This document shows, piece by piece, positions 10,197 to 20,600 of a stretch of DNA of 64,000 nt. The stretch spans positions 1 to 64,000 of the forward strand of contig JAKFVU010000083.1 in NCBI GenBank assembly GCA_021732025.1, written 5' to 3'. The position numbers and the translations under genes were made by a program. The DNA is from Candidatus Obscuribacterales bacterium. GTDB taxonomy: Bacteria; Cyanobacteriota; Vampirovibrionia; Obscuribacterales; Obscuribacteraceae. The stretch's first letter is position 1. Each line of letters opens with the position of its first letter. The notes beneath the pieces were generated by a model. The model saw only the letters and a list, made by a program, of their open reading frames with translations. It did no database searches and was not told the DNA's origin.

Positions 10197-10293
10197 GATG
10201 GTTTTCCGGTTACAGTCATTGATATATCAACACTTGGATTAGTTGTTTTGTGCTTCGGGTTCTGCCCCACAAGACTAGCCTTGGAAAACTCAT

Positions 10294-11577
10294 TTAACCC
10301 CTGCGTTTCAATGGAAGCACTTTAGCTGAGGTGTCTATTGCTGGATCGAACCACTCGGCCTGGACCATCTGCTTTACTTCACGCTCAGCCTGCTTATTGC
10401 TATGAGCGTAGTGCTTCAGTGTAGTCTTGGCGTCCTTATGATTCAATGCTCCTTTAATCAAGGCAACATTAACATTGCTGTTTGCTAGTGCCGCCCCTAA
10501 GCTTCGCCGCAGGTCGTGGAGTGTGAAGCCCTCCTCTGTTTTTAGTTTCAATGCTCCAAGCTTTTTGCCCTCATCTGAGCTGTCCCCTAAAACAATCATG
10601 CGTAGACTTGTCCAGGCGCGCTTTGGCTCCACGATGTGACCGGTCTTACCATCACCGGGAAACACATACCCCCCTCCGAGAGCGGCCTTTCGGCGCAGAA
10701 CCAGCTCAACTTCACGGGGTCCGAGCGCCACCAAATACCGGCTCTTAGATTTGGTTTCACCGGCTCCAATAGTCCAAGTCATTTGATCGCAGTCAATATC
10801 ATCAAAATGCATAGCCAGTACATTAGCGCGGCGCTGCCCGGTCAGAAGAGACATAAGAATGAAGTCTCTAAAGTACGGGTATTTGCCTCCGGCGCTTTCC
10901 TGATCCACGAGATCAAGAGCGCTAAGTAACCGCTGAATCTCAGCAGCGGTTAAAAATCGGTCGCGCGGTTGTTCGGGCTCAAGGTCGACACTTGTGAACG
11001 GATTGGGACCATCAATTAGCCCGCGCTTTGTTGCCTTGTTGAAGACAGCACGCATTAATTGGGTAGTGCGATTAGCGGTATAGGATCCGCGTAAACGCTT
11101 AAGATCGGCGTGAAGCTTGCGGGCATCAGCATTCGACACTGCAACAGCCCTCTTCCGTTTAAGGGGTCCTATATTCCGGGCGAAGTCCTTCTCCATAACT
11201 TGCCAAGTCTTGGCCTTCTGCTTGGCATGGTTCTCTATATAGTCGCGAAACAAATCTTCCACGGTCTGCTCGGCCCTAGACTTGATGCCCGTATCAAAGG
11301 GATTCTCTCCACTTGCAAGGCGTTGCCGCAGTTCGGCCACCATCGTTCTAGCCTGTTCAATGCTTAAGCCGGGGTACGGTCCCAAGGTTAAGCGACGAGG
11401 AAATCCATCAACTTTTTTATAGAACACGAAGCTCTTAGAACCAGATTTACCAACGCTCAACCGAAGATATTTCTCCTGAGTATCAGAGTAATACACCTGT
11501 TTACTATTCGTTGGTGCCGCTACTTTATTGAGTGTTTTCACGGTGAAATTAAATGAATGGCCCATCTCTTCAGTCAT
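10294..11577 (-). CDS. Tyrosine recombinase / integrase (P4-like)
   Basis: A 427-residue site-specific recombinase. The N-terminal arm-binding domain (DUF4102-like, residues ~15-95; RLTLGPYPGLSIEQAR) is followed by a core-binding SAM-like domain (~105-195) and the catalytic domain (~205-400). Catalytic residues are visible: R249 in TGQRR, H354 and R357 in HDLRRSLG, H380 in LNHKD, and the nucleophile Y390 in LKHYAH. Length and domain order match P4-type integrases, which usually act at tRNA 3' ends. ATG at 11577 has AAGGA about 9 nt upstream. tRNA 3' fragments lie on both sides (10145-10196 and 11736-11782) and 11-bp repeats lie near its start. The gene appears intact. No excisionase or other phage gene is recognisable nearby, so the element is either minimal or a remnant. 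Confidence 0.95.
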   Translation of the reverse strand: MTEEMGHSFNFTVKTLNKVAAPTNSKQVYYSDTQEKYLRLSVGKSGSKSFVFYKKVDGFPRRLTLGPYPGLSIEQARTMVAELRQRLASGENPFDTGIKSRAEQTVEDLFRDYIENHAKQKAKTWQVMEKDFARNIGPLKRKRAVAVSNADARKLHADLKRLRGSYTANRTTQLMRAVFNKATKRGLIDGPNPFTSVDLEPEQPRDRFLTAAEIQRLLSALDLVDQESAGGKYPYFRDFILMSLLTGQRRANVLAMHFDDIDCDQMTWTIGAGETKSKSRYLVALGPREVELVLRRKAALGGGYVFPGDGKTGHIVEPKRAWTSLRMIVLGDSSDEGKKLGALKLKTEEGFTLHDLRRSLGAALANSNVNVALIKGALNHKDAKTTLKHYAHSNKQAEREVKQMVQAEWFDPAIDTSAKVLPLKRRG

Positions 11578-11589
11578 TGCTCAGATCCT

Positions 11590-11609
11590 TGCCGCTACTT
11601 TGCCGCTAC
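11590..11609 (+). repeat. Two TGCCGCTAC repeats near integrase start (candidate arm-type sites)
   Basis: TGCCGCTAC occurs at 11590-11598 and 11601-11609, period 11 bp, immediately upstream of the integrase start. The same 9-mer recurs four times at the same 11-bp period at 11856-11897, on the far side of a tRNA 3' fragment. Tyrosine integrases with an N-terminal arm-binding domain bind short direct repeats on either side of a core site, so these are candidate arm sites; that is inferred from position and spacing. Confidence 0.6.
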
Positions 11610-11735
11610 CTTTGGCATCTATATTTAACCATAATGAGAAATACAGATATCACACGAAATGACTTAAAAGGCTGATACTGTAAAGCATAGAGGGGTTTTA
11701 GTAAGTTAGCGAAATTGTGAGAAAACATGCCGCCC

Positions 11736-11782
11736 TATGACTACGAACCATGAGGTCGGGAGTTCGAATCTCTCCAGCCGCG
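11736..11782 (+). pseudogene. 3' fragment of a tRNA (anticodon ACG, Arg-like), candidate att core
   Basis: Reads as a tRNA from position 27 to the discriminator: anticodon stem TATGA/CCATG with an A-C mismatch next to the loop, loop CTACGAA (anticodon ACG, Arg), T-arm GGGAG-TTCGAAT-CTCTC, acceptor 3' strand CAGCCGC. No matching 5' acceptor (GCGGCTG) or D-arm lies upstream, so it cannot fold as a complete tRNA. It sits between two groups of TGCCGCTAC repeats and is followed by a terminator, as expected for an att core copied from a tRNA 3' end. Its 17-bp T-arm block matches 10153-10169 in inverted orientation with one mismatch. Confidence 0.7.
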
Positions 11783-11812
11783 ATCTTTAGTCGAAAGACT
11801 TAAAAACGATTT

Positions 11813-11839
11813 TGCCACTCCGAAAGGGGTGGCATTTTT
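11813..11839 (+). terminator. Rho-independent terminator after tRNA fragment
   Basis: TGCCACTCC - GAAA - GGGGTGGCA forms a 9-bp stem with one G-T pair and a GAAA tetraloop, followed directly by TTTTT. It lies 31 nt after the tRNA-like fragment, as a tRNA gene's own terminator would. Confidence 0.85.
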
Positions 11840-11855
11840 ATACATACAAAAACAT

Positions 11856-11897
11856 TGCCGCTACTTTGCCGCTACTTTGCCGCTACTTTGCCGCTAC
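11856..11897 (+). repeat. Four 11-bp-phased TGCCGCTAC repeats
   Basis: Four perfect copies of TGCCGCTACTT start at 11856, 11867, 11878 and 11889 (the last lacks the final T). The 11-bp period places each copy on nearly the same helix face. Together with the pair at 11590-11609 they bracket the tRNA fragment, resembling P and P' arms around an attP core. No reading frame runs through them. Confidence 0.7.
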
Positions 11898-11958
11898 CTT
11901 TTTGATCATCACGGCAAAAGCCCATTAATCGCTTTAGCTATGAGAATAGAGACTTGAG

Positions 11959-12207
11959 CTAGGCAGTTTCAAATACATGTTCAAAAGAAACCACCCCGTG
12001 AGCGCACAGCCTTGCTGGTGCGAAGAGGGTGGAACCAGCGAAGCTGTATGCTTCACCTGTGGTATCACTTTCACAATTATGCCATGCGCGTTTCCGCCAC
12101 TGGTAAACAAGAGTTTTTACTTGGTATAACTGCCAAGGATCACCTGCTTGCCGTCTCTGGAAACGGTAAAACACCTTTATCATGCCATCACCAATTATGT
12201 CGCTCAT
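11959..12207 (-). CDS. Small protein of unknown function
   Basis: An 82-residue protein starting at ATG 12207 (MSDIIGDGMIK). The start is set by a near-perfect Shine-Dalgarno, AAGGAGGATCT, directly upstream; a longer frame from 12228 would put that SD inside the gene. The protein is basic and aromatic in the middle (FYRFQRRQ, YQWRKRAWHNC), with three Cys/His-rich spots and a hydrophobic C-terminus. I recognise no family. It lies 62 nt beyond the integrase-associated repeats and is the only gene between them and the 217-residue membrane-anchored protein, so it may be accessory DNA. Confidence 0.55.
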   Translation of the reverse strand: MSDIIGDGMIKVFYRFQRRQAGDPWQLYQVKTLVYQWRKRAWHNCESDTTGEAYSFAGSTLFAPARLCAHGVVSFEHVFETA

Positions 12208-12276
12208 AGATCCTCCTTGTTGAGGCACTTGAAATATATTGGCACCACTATGGTCACCAAATAGTTGCGCGACTCC

Positions 12277-12930
12277 TTATCGGCTCGGTTTCTTATTTCG
12301 TTCAATCAGTTCGATAAGACTTTGCTTCTCACTGTCTTCAATCTGGAGATACGGCAATCTTTCTCCAATTTTTCCAGCATGTACGTATGAACCGCCAGTC
12401 CCAACTTTGAGCTGAGTTTGTTTGCTATTTGCAAAGCACTCTATGCGAGGTCCAGAAAAATAGCCAACCGTAAGCGCTGAAGACGGGTAGGTCCCGAATG
12501 GGTCTGCACTCATATAAATTGAACCGTATGAGTCATGTTGTCCCATAAACATGTGCGCTCGCTTGTCGCGCGTTGCACTAAGGTTGATTTGATTGCCTTC
12601 AAGTGCAGAATGCCCAAAAGCAATTCTTGCCATCCTGTTGTCAACGCTAGTGATGGTGTCAATAACCTCTAAAGAGAGCGTTTGTATTCCGTCTTTACCG
12701 GTCAGCTTGATTGTGGGACCGGCCTTACCAGACACTAACGTAATTAAGGGCGCTCCACTAGCATCAACTATTTGAAGCTCTCTGCATATCAGGCGCTCCG
12801 TCGGTGCTTTTGTGCCGAGGAAGATTGGCAACTGACCACCGACATAACCAGCAAGGATGGCGCTAAAGACCCATATAAACTGACCTACCCATTTTCTATT
12901 GCGATTTGGGATCATTTTTCTTGTCACCAT
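12277..12930 (-). CDS. Membrane-anchored protein of unknown function
   Basis: From ATG 12930 this gives 217 residues; a TTG at 13005 would add 25 but has no clear ribosome-binding site. After a short basic N-terminus (TRKMIPNRNRK) there is one membrane segment (~15-37, FIWVFSAILAGYVGGQLPIFLG). The soluble part is beta-rich with repeated short strands (LITLVSGKAGPTIKL, IARIAFGHSAL-like, QINLSATRDK, SSALTVGYFSG), suggesting a beta-helix or beta-sandwich. No catalytic motif is evident. Topology predicts the C-terminal domain outside the cytoplasm. Its operon context is unclear, with 69 nt to the small gene downstream. Confidence 0.65.
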   Translation of the reverse strand: MVTRKMIPNRNRKWVGQFIWVFSAILAGYVGGQLPIFLGTKAPTERLICRELQIVDASGAPLITLVSGKAGPTIKLTGKDGIQTLSLEVIDTITSVDNRMARIAFGHSALEGNQINLSATRDKRAHMFMGQHDSYGSIYMSADPFGTYPSSALTVGYFSGPRIECFANSKQTQLKVGTGGSYVHAGKIGERLPYLQIEDSEKQSLIELIERNKKPSR

Positions 12931-13070
12931 TAAAATTCCAATAATACTTTGGATACTACGATATTGCAGTGAAATTGGCTGACTCGATATTCTTTTGTTT
13001 TGCAATGAAAGGAGATGGCCTCTGATCTTGCCTCATTTATTGAGTCAGTCATTAAGAGACAAACAACTCT

Positions 13071-13113
13071 GCACCAAATATGGTGTAACTCTATCAATAT
13101 GTTGAAAACAAAA
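13071..13113 (+). repeat. Direct repeat, right copy (pairs with 9952-9996)
   Basis: Second copy of the short repeat described at 9952: GCACC-AAATA-TGGTG dyad, then TAACTCTATCAATA and a GAAAACAAAA tract. It lies in the intergenic space between the 217-residue membrane-anchored protein and the WG-repeat gene at 13132. Confidence 0.55.
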
Positions 13114-13131
13114 GGAACAAGGTCAAATACT

Positions 13132-14421
13132 TTATGGCCATATTGTGCGCTTACCAACAAATGCCAAGCCTTCATGAAACGGCTGTGCTGCTGGCAATTC
13201 GCGGCCAAAACATTCTCGGCCATTTAAATCAAAATATTTAAAATAGTCTGTACGCCAATTGGTTGATGCCACAGCGAAATCTTCGGAGTAAGAATAAGCT
13301 TTTACAAACTCACAGGGTCTAATAAATTGTCCAGTTTTAAGAACATAGCCAAATCTTCCTCCAAAATTATTTTCGTTATAGACCAAGGCTCTTCCACAAG
13401 AGAACGGCCAGCAGTAGTCAAAGCACGGCTCGATAACTATCTTTCCGTTTAAATCGCCAAAACCATATTTTCCATTAGCCTGAATTACAACTAGGCCTTC
13501 CGAGACTTTCTCTTCAAACGCCTCAGGAGCCCAGTTAGTTCGTCCTGGAGAAGTTTCGCAAACTCTGAGTCCATGGCAAAGCGAGTCTAAATAAATAAAT
13601 TTCTTGCCTGCGACTTTGGTTCTCTCTATTCTAAGTTTAATGGTGCCATCTCTGCCTATGTAATCTACATACTTCTTGTCCGGGTAAATAATAGGTGCAA
13701 AGCCTTCATTGAATGAACCAACTTTGACAGGTAATTGAGGTGATAAGACAAAGCGACCGGCTCGATCGATCAAACCCCATTTTCCTCCAATTCTCACAGA
13801 TGCTCTACCTTCCTTAAAAGCTGTGACCGATTCAAACTTCAGAGGCAAAGCTATTTTGCCGCGATGATCAACAAATTGCCAAGTTTTTGAATTCGATGGA
13901 TTAACCCCAGCCAAGCCTTCAGAAAAATCAAGCACGTTTTTATATGGGCCACATTGAACGGCTCTGTTTTTATCGATAAACCTCCAGCAAGTGTTCAGAA
14001 CAGATGCTGGCATATTCAATGAATGCGAATCATTTTCAAGAGTGCGCACAGCGGCCAATCCCTCAGAAAATTCTCTAGCCTCCAACATACTGAAGTTCTT
14101 GAAAAGCAATGCCCCTGACCGATCCATATAATTCGCGAAATAACGCTGACACGACTCACTGGCAATATTCCGCTGTATAAATACGCGACAGTATCCTCCA
14201 GTAAACGACGTTGGAAGCAAATCATTCAAGCTAGTTTCTTTTGTTTTTAAATTTAAAACCTGAATTCCCCGTTTATCAATAAATCCGTAGGGATCCAACT
14301 CGTTTCTAATAAATGGCGCTATAAACGCTATGCAGCCAGTTAGTACCAAACCCAAAAGGACCAATGAAATCAAAAAAAATTTCTCATTCTCCCCCAATTG
14401 TTCCTCAATCCAATTCCTCAA
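13132..14421 (-). CDS. Membrane-anchored WG-repeat protein
   Basis: A 429-residue protein with one N-terminal membrane segment (~17-38, FLISLVLLGLVLTGCIAFIAPF; a Cys lies in this segment but the lipobox is weak). Most of the rest is WG repeats: units such as YGFIDKRGIQV, FSEGLAAV, WRFIDKNRAV, KWGLIDRAGRFVL, YGFGDLNGKIVI, each ~35-45 residues and ending in F.EGLA-type turns. WG repeats form extended beta arrays found in secreted and surface proteins of many bacteria; the ligand is usually unknown. It resembles the WG protein at 24548-25738 but is more diverged. The final repeat is short, ending in FVGKRTIWP. Confidence 0.85.
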   Translation of the reverse strand: MRNWIEEQLGENEKFFLISLVLLGLVLTGCIAFIAPFIRNELDPYGFIDKRGIQVLNLKTKETSLNDLLPTSFTGGYCRVFIQRNIASESCQRYFANYMDRSGALLFKNFSMLEAREFSEGLAAVRTLENDSHSLNMPASVLNTCWRFIDKNRAVQCGPYKNVLDFSEGLAGVNPSNSKTWQFVDHRGKIALPLKFESVTAFKEGRASVRIGGKWGLIDRAGRFVLSPQLPVKVGSFNEGFAPIIYPDKKYVDYIGRDGTIKLRIERTKVAGKKFIYLDSLCHGLRVCETSPGRTNWAPEAFEEKVSEGLVVIQANGKYGFGDLNGKIVIEPCFDYCWPFSCGRALVYNENNFGGRFGYVLKTGQFIRPCEFVKAYSYSEDFAVASTNWRTDYFKYFDLNGRECFGRELPAAQPFHEGLAFVGKRTIWP

Positions 14422-14646
14422 AGCCGCAAATACAGTCTTCGTCTATGCTATAGAAAACAATCTTGAAACAATTTGAGAAATATACACTTTATAAATTGTG
14501 GACTTATGCGAAAACTTAAAAAAACGGGTCAACCGCTTTAGTTTAACTACGATAGTCGCAACAAGTATTAGTAAATCGCACTGGCCATGCCAGCTCCAAG
14601 ACTCCACCCGACTCTTGAAGATTGCCAATTCATGCTCACCCAGGTC

Positions 14647-17600
14647 TTATCTTAGCGCTTCCTGCTTTCGCCGAAGAAAGGCATGAACCCTATCGATACC
14701 TTCAGAATTGCCTTGAACGTAGGCCGCGTGCAGCTTCTTAGCTTCGGCTACTTGCAGTTGGTTGAAGTTGCCTATCTTACCGTCGACTAGTTCTTGCAAT
14801 ACTTCTTTGAGATCGCTATCGTAAGTAGCCTGGTCTCCAACCTTGATACCATATTCGCTGGACCGTTCAAAAACTGCACTGAGCACTTTCAACCTAGCAA
14901 TGTTAGGCGTTTCCGCTGTAGCATCCAGTCTAGACTTTGCCGGTTCAGCTATTTCGGCTGGTGCTCGCTGAGTTCTTATAGAATCTATCGGCACATGCTT
15001 TGGTGCCTCGGCATTGCTAGAGGGATTTGCCTTAGGAATAGGCTTCAGTGCAGTAGCAGGTTCGGCAGGAGGTTTGGTGATCCGCTCCAAAGATCTAAAC
15101 GCTCTATCAAAATAGCCACCACTCTGCACAATGTGCCTGAAAGAACCTGCATACTCAGTGAGACGATGATTATTCGTTGTCTTCGCCTGAGACTCGAGAT
15201 CACCAATAAATTTTTCAACAGAGCGCTTTTGCGCAGACAACTCAGCTTCAAGCTTGACGGCGGCACGATGCTGCTCTGCTCGTGGAAGAGACTTAAGCGA
15301 GTCGATAGTATCTTGGGTTTGCTTCAGTCTCATATTCTCGGCAGAGAGATGATTCTGCAAGGCTAACGGATTATGCAACACGGTCAAGGGCGACTCGCGC
15401 AGACTGAAAAGCAGAGATTGCTTGGCGGCCCCTTGAGCATCACCAAGGCTAACATTACTATTCCGCACAGCACCGGCAAGGTCTTGAAAGAATAGTTTCT
15501 GTCGTCTGTCATTTGCCTCTTTCGCCGACTCCTTTCCGTGCCCCTGCAAATCCTCATCATGGGGGTCAGCTTTGGCCAGCCTTACCAGTGAAGGCAGAGC
15601 TTTATCGGGAACATATTGTTTAATTTGTACTGGTAAATATTGCCCTGTTTTAGTATCAAACACAGCCATGTCTAGTAAGTAGTGATCGGAAGTGGCACCA
15701 CCCTCCAAAACCTTGTATCTCGGATCGCCAGCAAAAAGATCTTTTACCCAGTTTGTGACAAGCTTTTGTGTAGCAAATCCACCTTGAGTTGTATTGGTTA
15801 ACTCTGACTGCGAGATCTTCTCAGTTTCTTCAAGCCTAGCCATCTCAGAGTCTACAGCCTTCCTCAAAGCTCTATGGGCGTCAAGCTTGTTCATTATCAG
15901 ATCGTACTCACGGTCTTGCTCTGCCGTTCGCGAGCCCTGCTCATCGAGGAGATCTAGTTCCCTCTTACGAACCATCACCGAGGCACCACCATCTCGCAAC
16001 AATTCTATGTCGACTGCACTACTTTTCCCAGCGCGGTCTTCTAGGACGTGCCTTGTCACTGGATTTTCCTGCGAAAGACGTCTTCCAGTATTTGCTTCAG
16101 AGGAGCTATCTGAAATTCTATGTAAGTATTCAGCTCCATCACCTACCGGTCTCAGGAAGGCGGGCACTTGCTCCACATCAATAATTTGCAAATCAAGCAT
16201 CCTGGCGACAACCTGTCGACCCGTCTCAGTTTCAGGTAGCTTGTCTATCACTTTGCTTGCAGCATCGCGTGCATCTTGCAACACTTGCGGATTTGCACTA
16301 CCGTCAGCACGCATCTTTGCTAGCGAACTGGTCAATTTTTGCAAATTAACACTATGTTGAATGACCGAAACATTACTTTCAACAATTCCTTGAGAAGTCG
16401 AATCACTCTTTAGTGCCTTAATTGCATTGCTAAGCTCTAGCACCTCTGCTCGTCTTTCGGAAGGCCCGAAAACATTATAATGCGAGTCATCGCCCATGAT
16501 GCCTAGAGCTTCTTCTGTTATTGCACGAGTCAATTTATGTAATTGAGGCTCATCATAGATTGTGTCACCGCGGCGCTCGGCCATGCGACGATAGTTCTCA
16601 GCGCGAGCAGTTGTCCATTGATCAAGCTTAACATCGTTTTGCAGAACATCCGAATCAAGCTGAGCCTCACGCTTTACTGCTCGATAGTGGTACATCTCGG
16701 CACTCATAAGTTTTGTCAGGGCAGCAGAATCCAAACCATCCTGAGCAAACAATTGCACCTGTTCAGGTTTATCTCGTAGCCATTCAGCAATCTGCTCGGG
16801 GCTAGAAGAAGAATTAGTTTCGCTGAATTCCATCAATAGCGATCGAAGAGCACTTTTTTGCTCAATCGTTTTAAGCTCTGTACGTGGAACCGTTCGCTGC
16901 TCTCCACCTTCTTCAGCAATACGCAAGCCGCCCCCTTGAGCGAGTTCTCCAAAAACATCTTCTCGAATTCTTCGATCAAACATCTCTGGATCGGCTTTCT
17001 CTAAACTTGTTCTTTCAAGCATCTCTGACATATGTTTCATTTCATGCAGAAGTGCGCTGGTCGGATCTGTTCGATTCAAATTTATTTCAATCGTGTTATC
17101 AGTACCATAGCTATCATTGAAGCCTTCATTAGTAAGTCTAATGTTCTTCTCCGAAATCAAGTAATCAACAACTTTTCCGTTATCGTCTGTTACTACAAGT
17201 CCAAGCTTTCGAGCATACTCTTGAGCTTTCTCAACCAAAATCTCTTTGATTTCACTTTTAATTTTTGCTGACTCTTCCGGGCTAGCAAGCTCAAGTTGAT
17301 CTGATAGATTCTGAATTTTTACATCGGTATTGTTCTCAACGCCTAGACCATGCCGACTATGCCTTCTGCTGGGTTCGGGCTCTATAGCATGCTCTGTCTC
17401 AACATGATTTGAAACCATGTGGACATCGTCGCTTAGAGAAATTCTCAATTCGCTACCAGGAGTTTTGTAGTCTGAAACTTTGAAAGAGCCATCAGGCTGC
17501 TTCTCAACCAAATGACCAGAATTCTTCAAGTTCTCAAGGACGCTATCTCTCATACTCGAATGAATCTGCATATCATTGTCGCTGGTAAACTTAGCGCCGC

Positions 17601-20600
17601 TATTGTGATTTGAGCCAAGCCGCCCCTGAGCCAGGCCCATGCTCACCGCGAGCAAAGTAGAGGCCAACGGGCTATTCAACTTGGCCTGTTGCAGTGCTCT
17701 TTCAGCAACAGTGGTGACACCCTCTTGACCAATCTCTTCGCCGACTTCTTTGGCACTTTCTTTTGCAAGTTGGCGCATCCATGATGCAGCAGCCGCTTTT
17801 GATGAAGAGTTCATACCAGCTCGACCAGCCAATTCAATCATCTCCAGGCTTTGTGGATTGCTTACAAGTGATTTCACCCATTGTGCATTTACACTAGAAA
17901 TTCCTGATTGACCTATTTTCAATGCTCCCAGCCCGACCAGCCCCATGACTACATTCTGGGCATAGTCTGCTGTCAGCGGCACTGAAACCTCTTTGACAAA
18001 TGAACTGATAAGACTTTGGGCTGACTCAGAAGTGCCTTTCCAATCTTGGGCAGCTAGTAGCCGGTTAAACGATTCAGCATTGTTTGCAGACCATGCTCCA
18101 GCATAAGACCGGCTATCGTAGGCACCAAAACCAGTATCACCCAAATTATGATTTATTTGATAGAGAGCTTCTGAAGTAACTTGGGTTGCACCTAAGGCCA
18201 CGGCCGATGAAATAAGAACCGCTGCAATCGGAGCACCTGTTCCCATCGTTGCCAACGTAATAGACACAGAAACTGCAGCAGCAGCGATAACCGGGCCATT
18301 ATCCTTTAACCAGGTGCCGAGAGTATCTTCGGAGAAGCTCCTAGTTTGTACGTCTTTTAATGTTTCTAACAGAGATTGATTTTGTGGCGACTTAGGGTCA
18401 AGTATGTCTAGAAGGCCTCTCATAGATTTAGCTCTTTCTTCTAGCGCCGCTCTGGTTTCAGGATCTGTGGCGGATCTGCTGGCTGATTCGGTCTTCAATT
18501 GAAGGTCAATTAAATTGTTAAGGTCCTCGCGCTTTACTTGGCCAATTGCATGCTCAAGTTCTTTAGCTTGTGTCTTCAAATCTTTGACAATATCTTCGTA
18601 TTTTGTACCAGTTTTTGCGCTTTCAACTAGCTTAGAGAAGGTAGCAAATTCTTGCCCAAACTCTGAAAATTGTTTCTGAGCGCGATTCAAGCTTGGGTCA
18701 CCGTCAATTACATCGAGAACCTGACGTCTTCTTATTCCAAGATCCAAATTGCCGGTGTCACTCTTCCGCAACGAATCAGAAATCTTGAATGCTTGCTCAA
18801 GTCTGTCTCCTCGACTGCCTGTGATTTCATCAAACTTGTCGCTTTGTATTAGCTGCTTATCCAAGAGTCGTTTCAAACCACCATCCTGGAGATCTTGCCA
18901 GACCCGCGGCGCTTTGTCTTTTATGACATCCATACCGTAACGATCAACTAGGCTCAAAGCCATATAGTCTTTTCGTATTTGTGGCGTTGCGCTCTGAGCA
19001 AGCGATTCATAGTCTAAGACTGTTTTGCCAAAACGGAGTATGGCTTCGCCAGAATTTAAATTTGCGGTCTCCTGCAATTTATCTTTGAAAGCTTGTTGGT
19101 TGGCTCGAAACTCTTCAACTAGCTCACCTTGTTTCTTGGCAAATGCTTCGACACCACTGGTGAACAAATCGGTCTTCGGGGCCAATCCGAATGTTGGAAT
19201 CGCCACTACAGCCTCAAAAGTCTTGTCTAAACCATGAGTGACTAATGCACCGGCACCAACACCATCACTGGTATACTGACTTAGCAAGCCAAGACTCACA
19301 TCTCTGGCATCGCGACTACCCCTCAGATTCAATTCGGCCAACCTTAAATCAGAAGTTACAGCTCCTATATTTTGCTCTAACTTTTGTTCAAGTGGCGGAG
19401 TATTCAAAAGAAAGCTGTAGGGGCTTTCGCTCTGTCCGAGTCGGCCGTTGAGTACTAATCCGGCAAGCTTACCCTCGTCAACACGATCGCCATTGCCTGC
19501 CCCAGCGAGGCGCTCTCTCGATGCTGCGTCTAGTGCATTAAACATTTGCACGCGACGATCGAGAGAAAGTAGATTGTCCTGTCCATATTGAGTTACTGCA
19601 GCGTCAATTTTATCGGCAAACTTCTGCGAATCAATTCCCCACTTTGAAAAGACATTATCTGCAGTCTGCGGAGGACCGCTTCTATATAGAGTATGAGCAG
19701 TCAACGAATCGGCCAAGTAGCGAGTATCAAGATTCGGTTGTCGTCGCTCCTTTAGCATCTCGTGGTGAGGAAATGCCGACCGAAAGAGATCACTTACATG
19801 ATTCATTTGCCTGTCTTTGCCTAACGCAGCAAAATCTAGAAAAGAAGGCGGCCTATCAAGAAATGAAGAAGGCTTATCTTCAGCCGGCTTGTCAATTATC
19901 CGCTGATCTAATCTACTAACGAGAGGCAAGGGCAGAAGTGATTGACCCAATTCGTTTTGCCCGATAATCAAACGCATGCGATCCTGAGTTGAACGGAACT
20001 CATCTTTCGACAGCATGTTTTGCGAAGAGGCAAGATTATTCGGTAGGTTGAGAAAATCTCGATTCTGCTCACTTTGATTCATCGTAGCAATGCGCACAGC
20101 CTCTTGCTTAACATCCAGAGGAGCTTGATTTAAAGCAGCTCTAAATTCCCTAATCTGATCTGGTTGCATACGTCGAAGTGCTTCATTAAAATCGGCTGTG
20201 GTCCAATTTGAAGACATACTCATTAGAACTTCTACTGCAAGACCATCTGAATCTGCTCTTTCTGAGCGCAAAACTGAGCCAGCTATCTGCCTCAAATTAT
20301 CGGCGAATACAGGGTCTTCTGTAGCAGCTTTTCCCAATACCTGATGAAGCGGATCTCTTGAATTCATACGCAATGAATCAATAGCCGCATCGCTAAGAAC
20401 TTCGCTTTTCTCTGGATGCCGCTCTTTCAAAGTCTTAATTGCAGCTGAGAGCGGATCAGCGCTAAAGTAATCTGGTGTGCTCAGATCAACAAGAATTGAT
20501 TTTGCCACATCATTGTTTTTAGCATCCGACAATAGGGACTTGAACAGCTCGGGGGTGACCACTTGACGGCGCATATATGCATCTTCAGCAAGATTCAACT

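Noticed and set aside
10294..11577. Complete prophage or integrative conjugative element
   Set aside because: Only an integrase and att-like repeats are present; no capsid, tail, relaxase, replication or type IV secretion gene is recognisable on either side.
12930..13223. 97-codon minus-strand frame upstream of the membrane-anchored gene
   Set aside because: It overlaps the 3' end of the WG-repeat gene and the start of the 217-residue gene; the product is not protein-like and no SD is visible.
14794..15366. 190-codon plus-strand frame inside the giant minus-strand gene
   Set aside because: The minus strand has a clearly coding 2252-residue frame through this region; the plus-strand product has no recognisable motif or ribosome-binding site.
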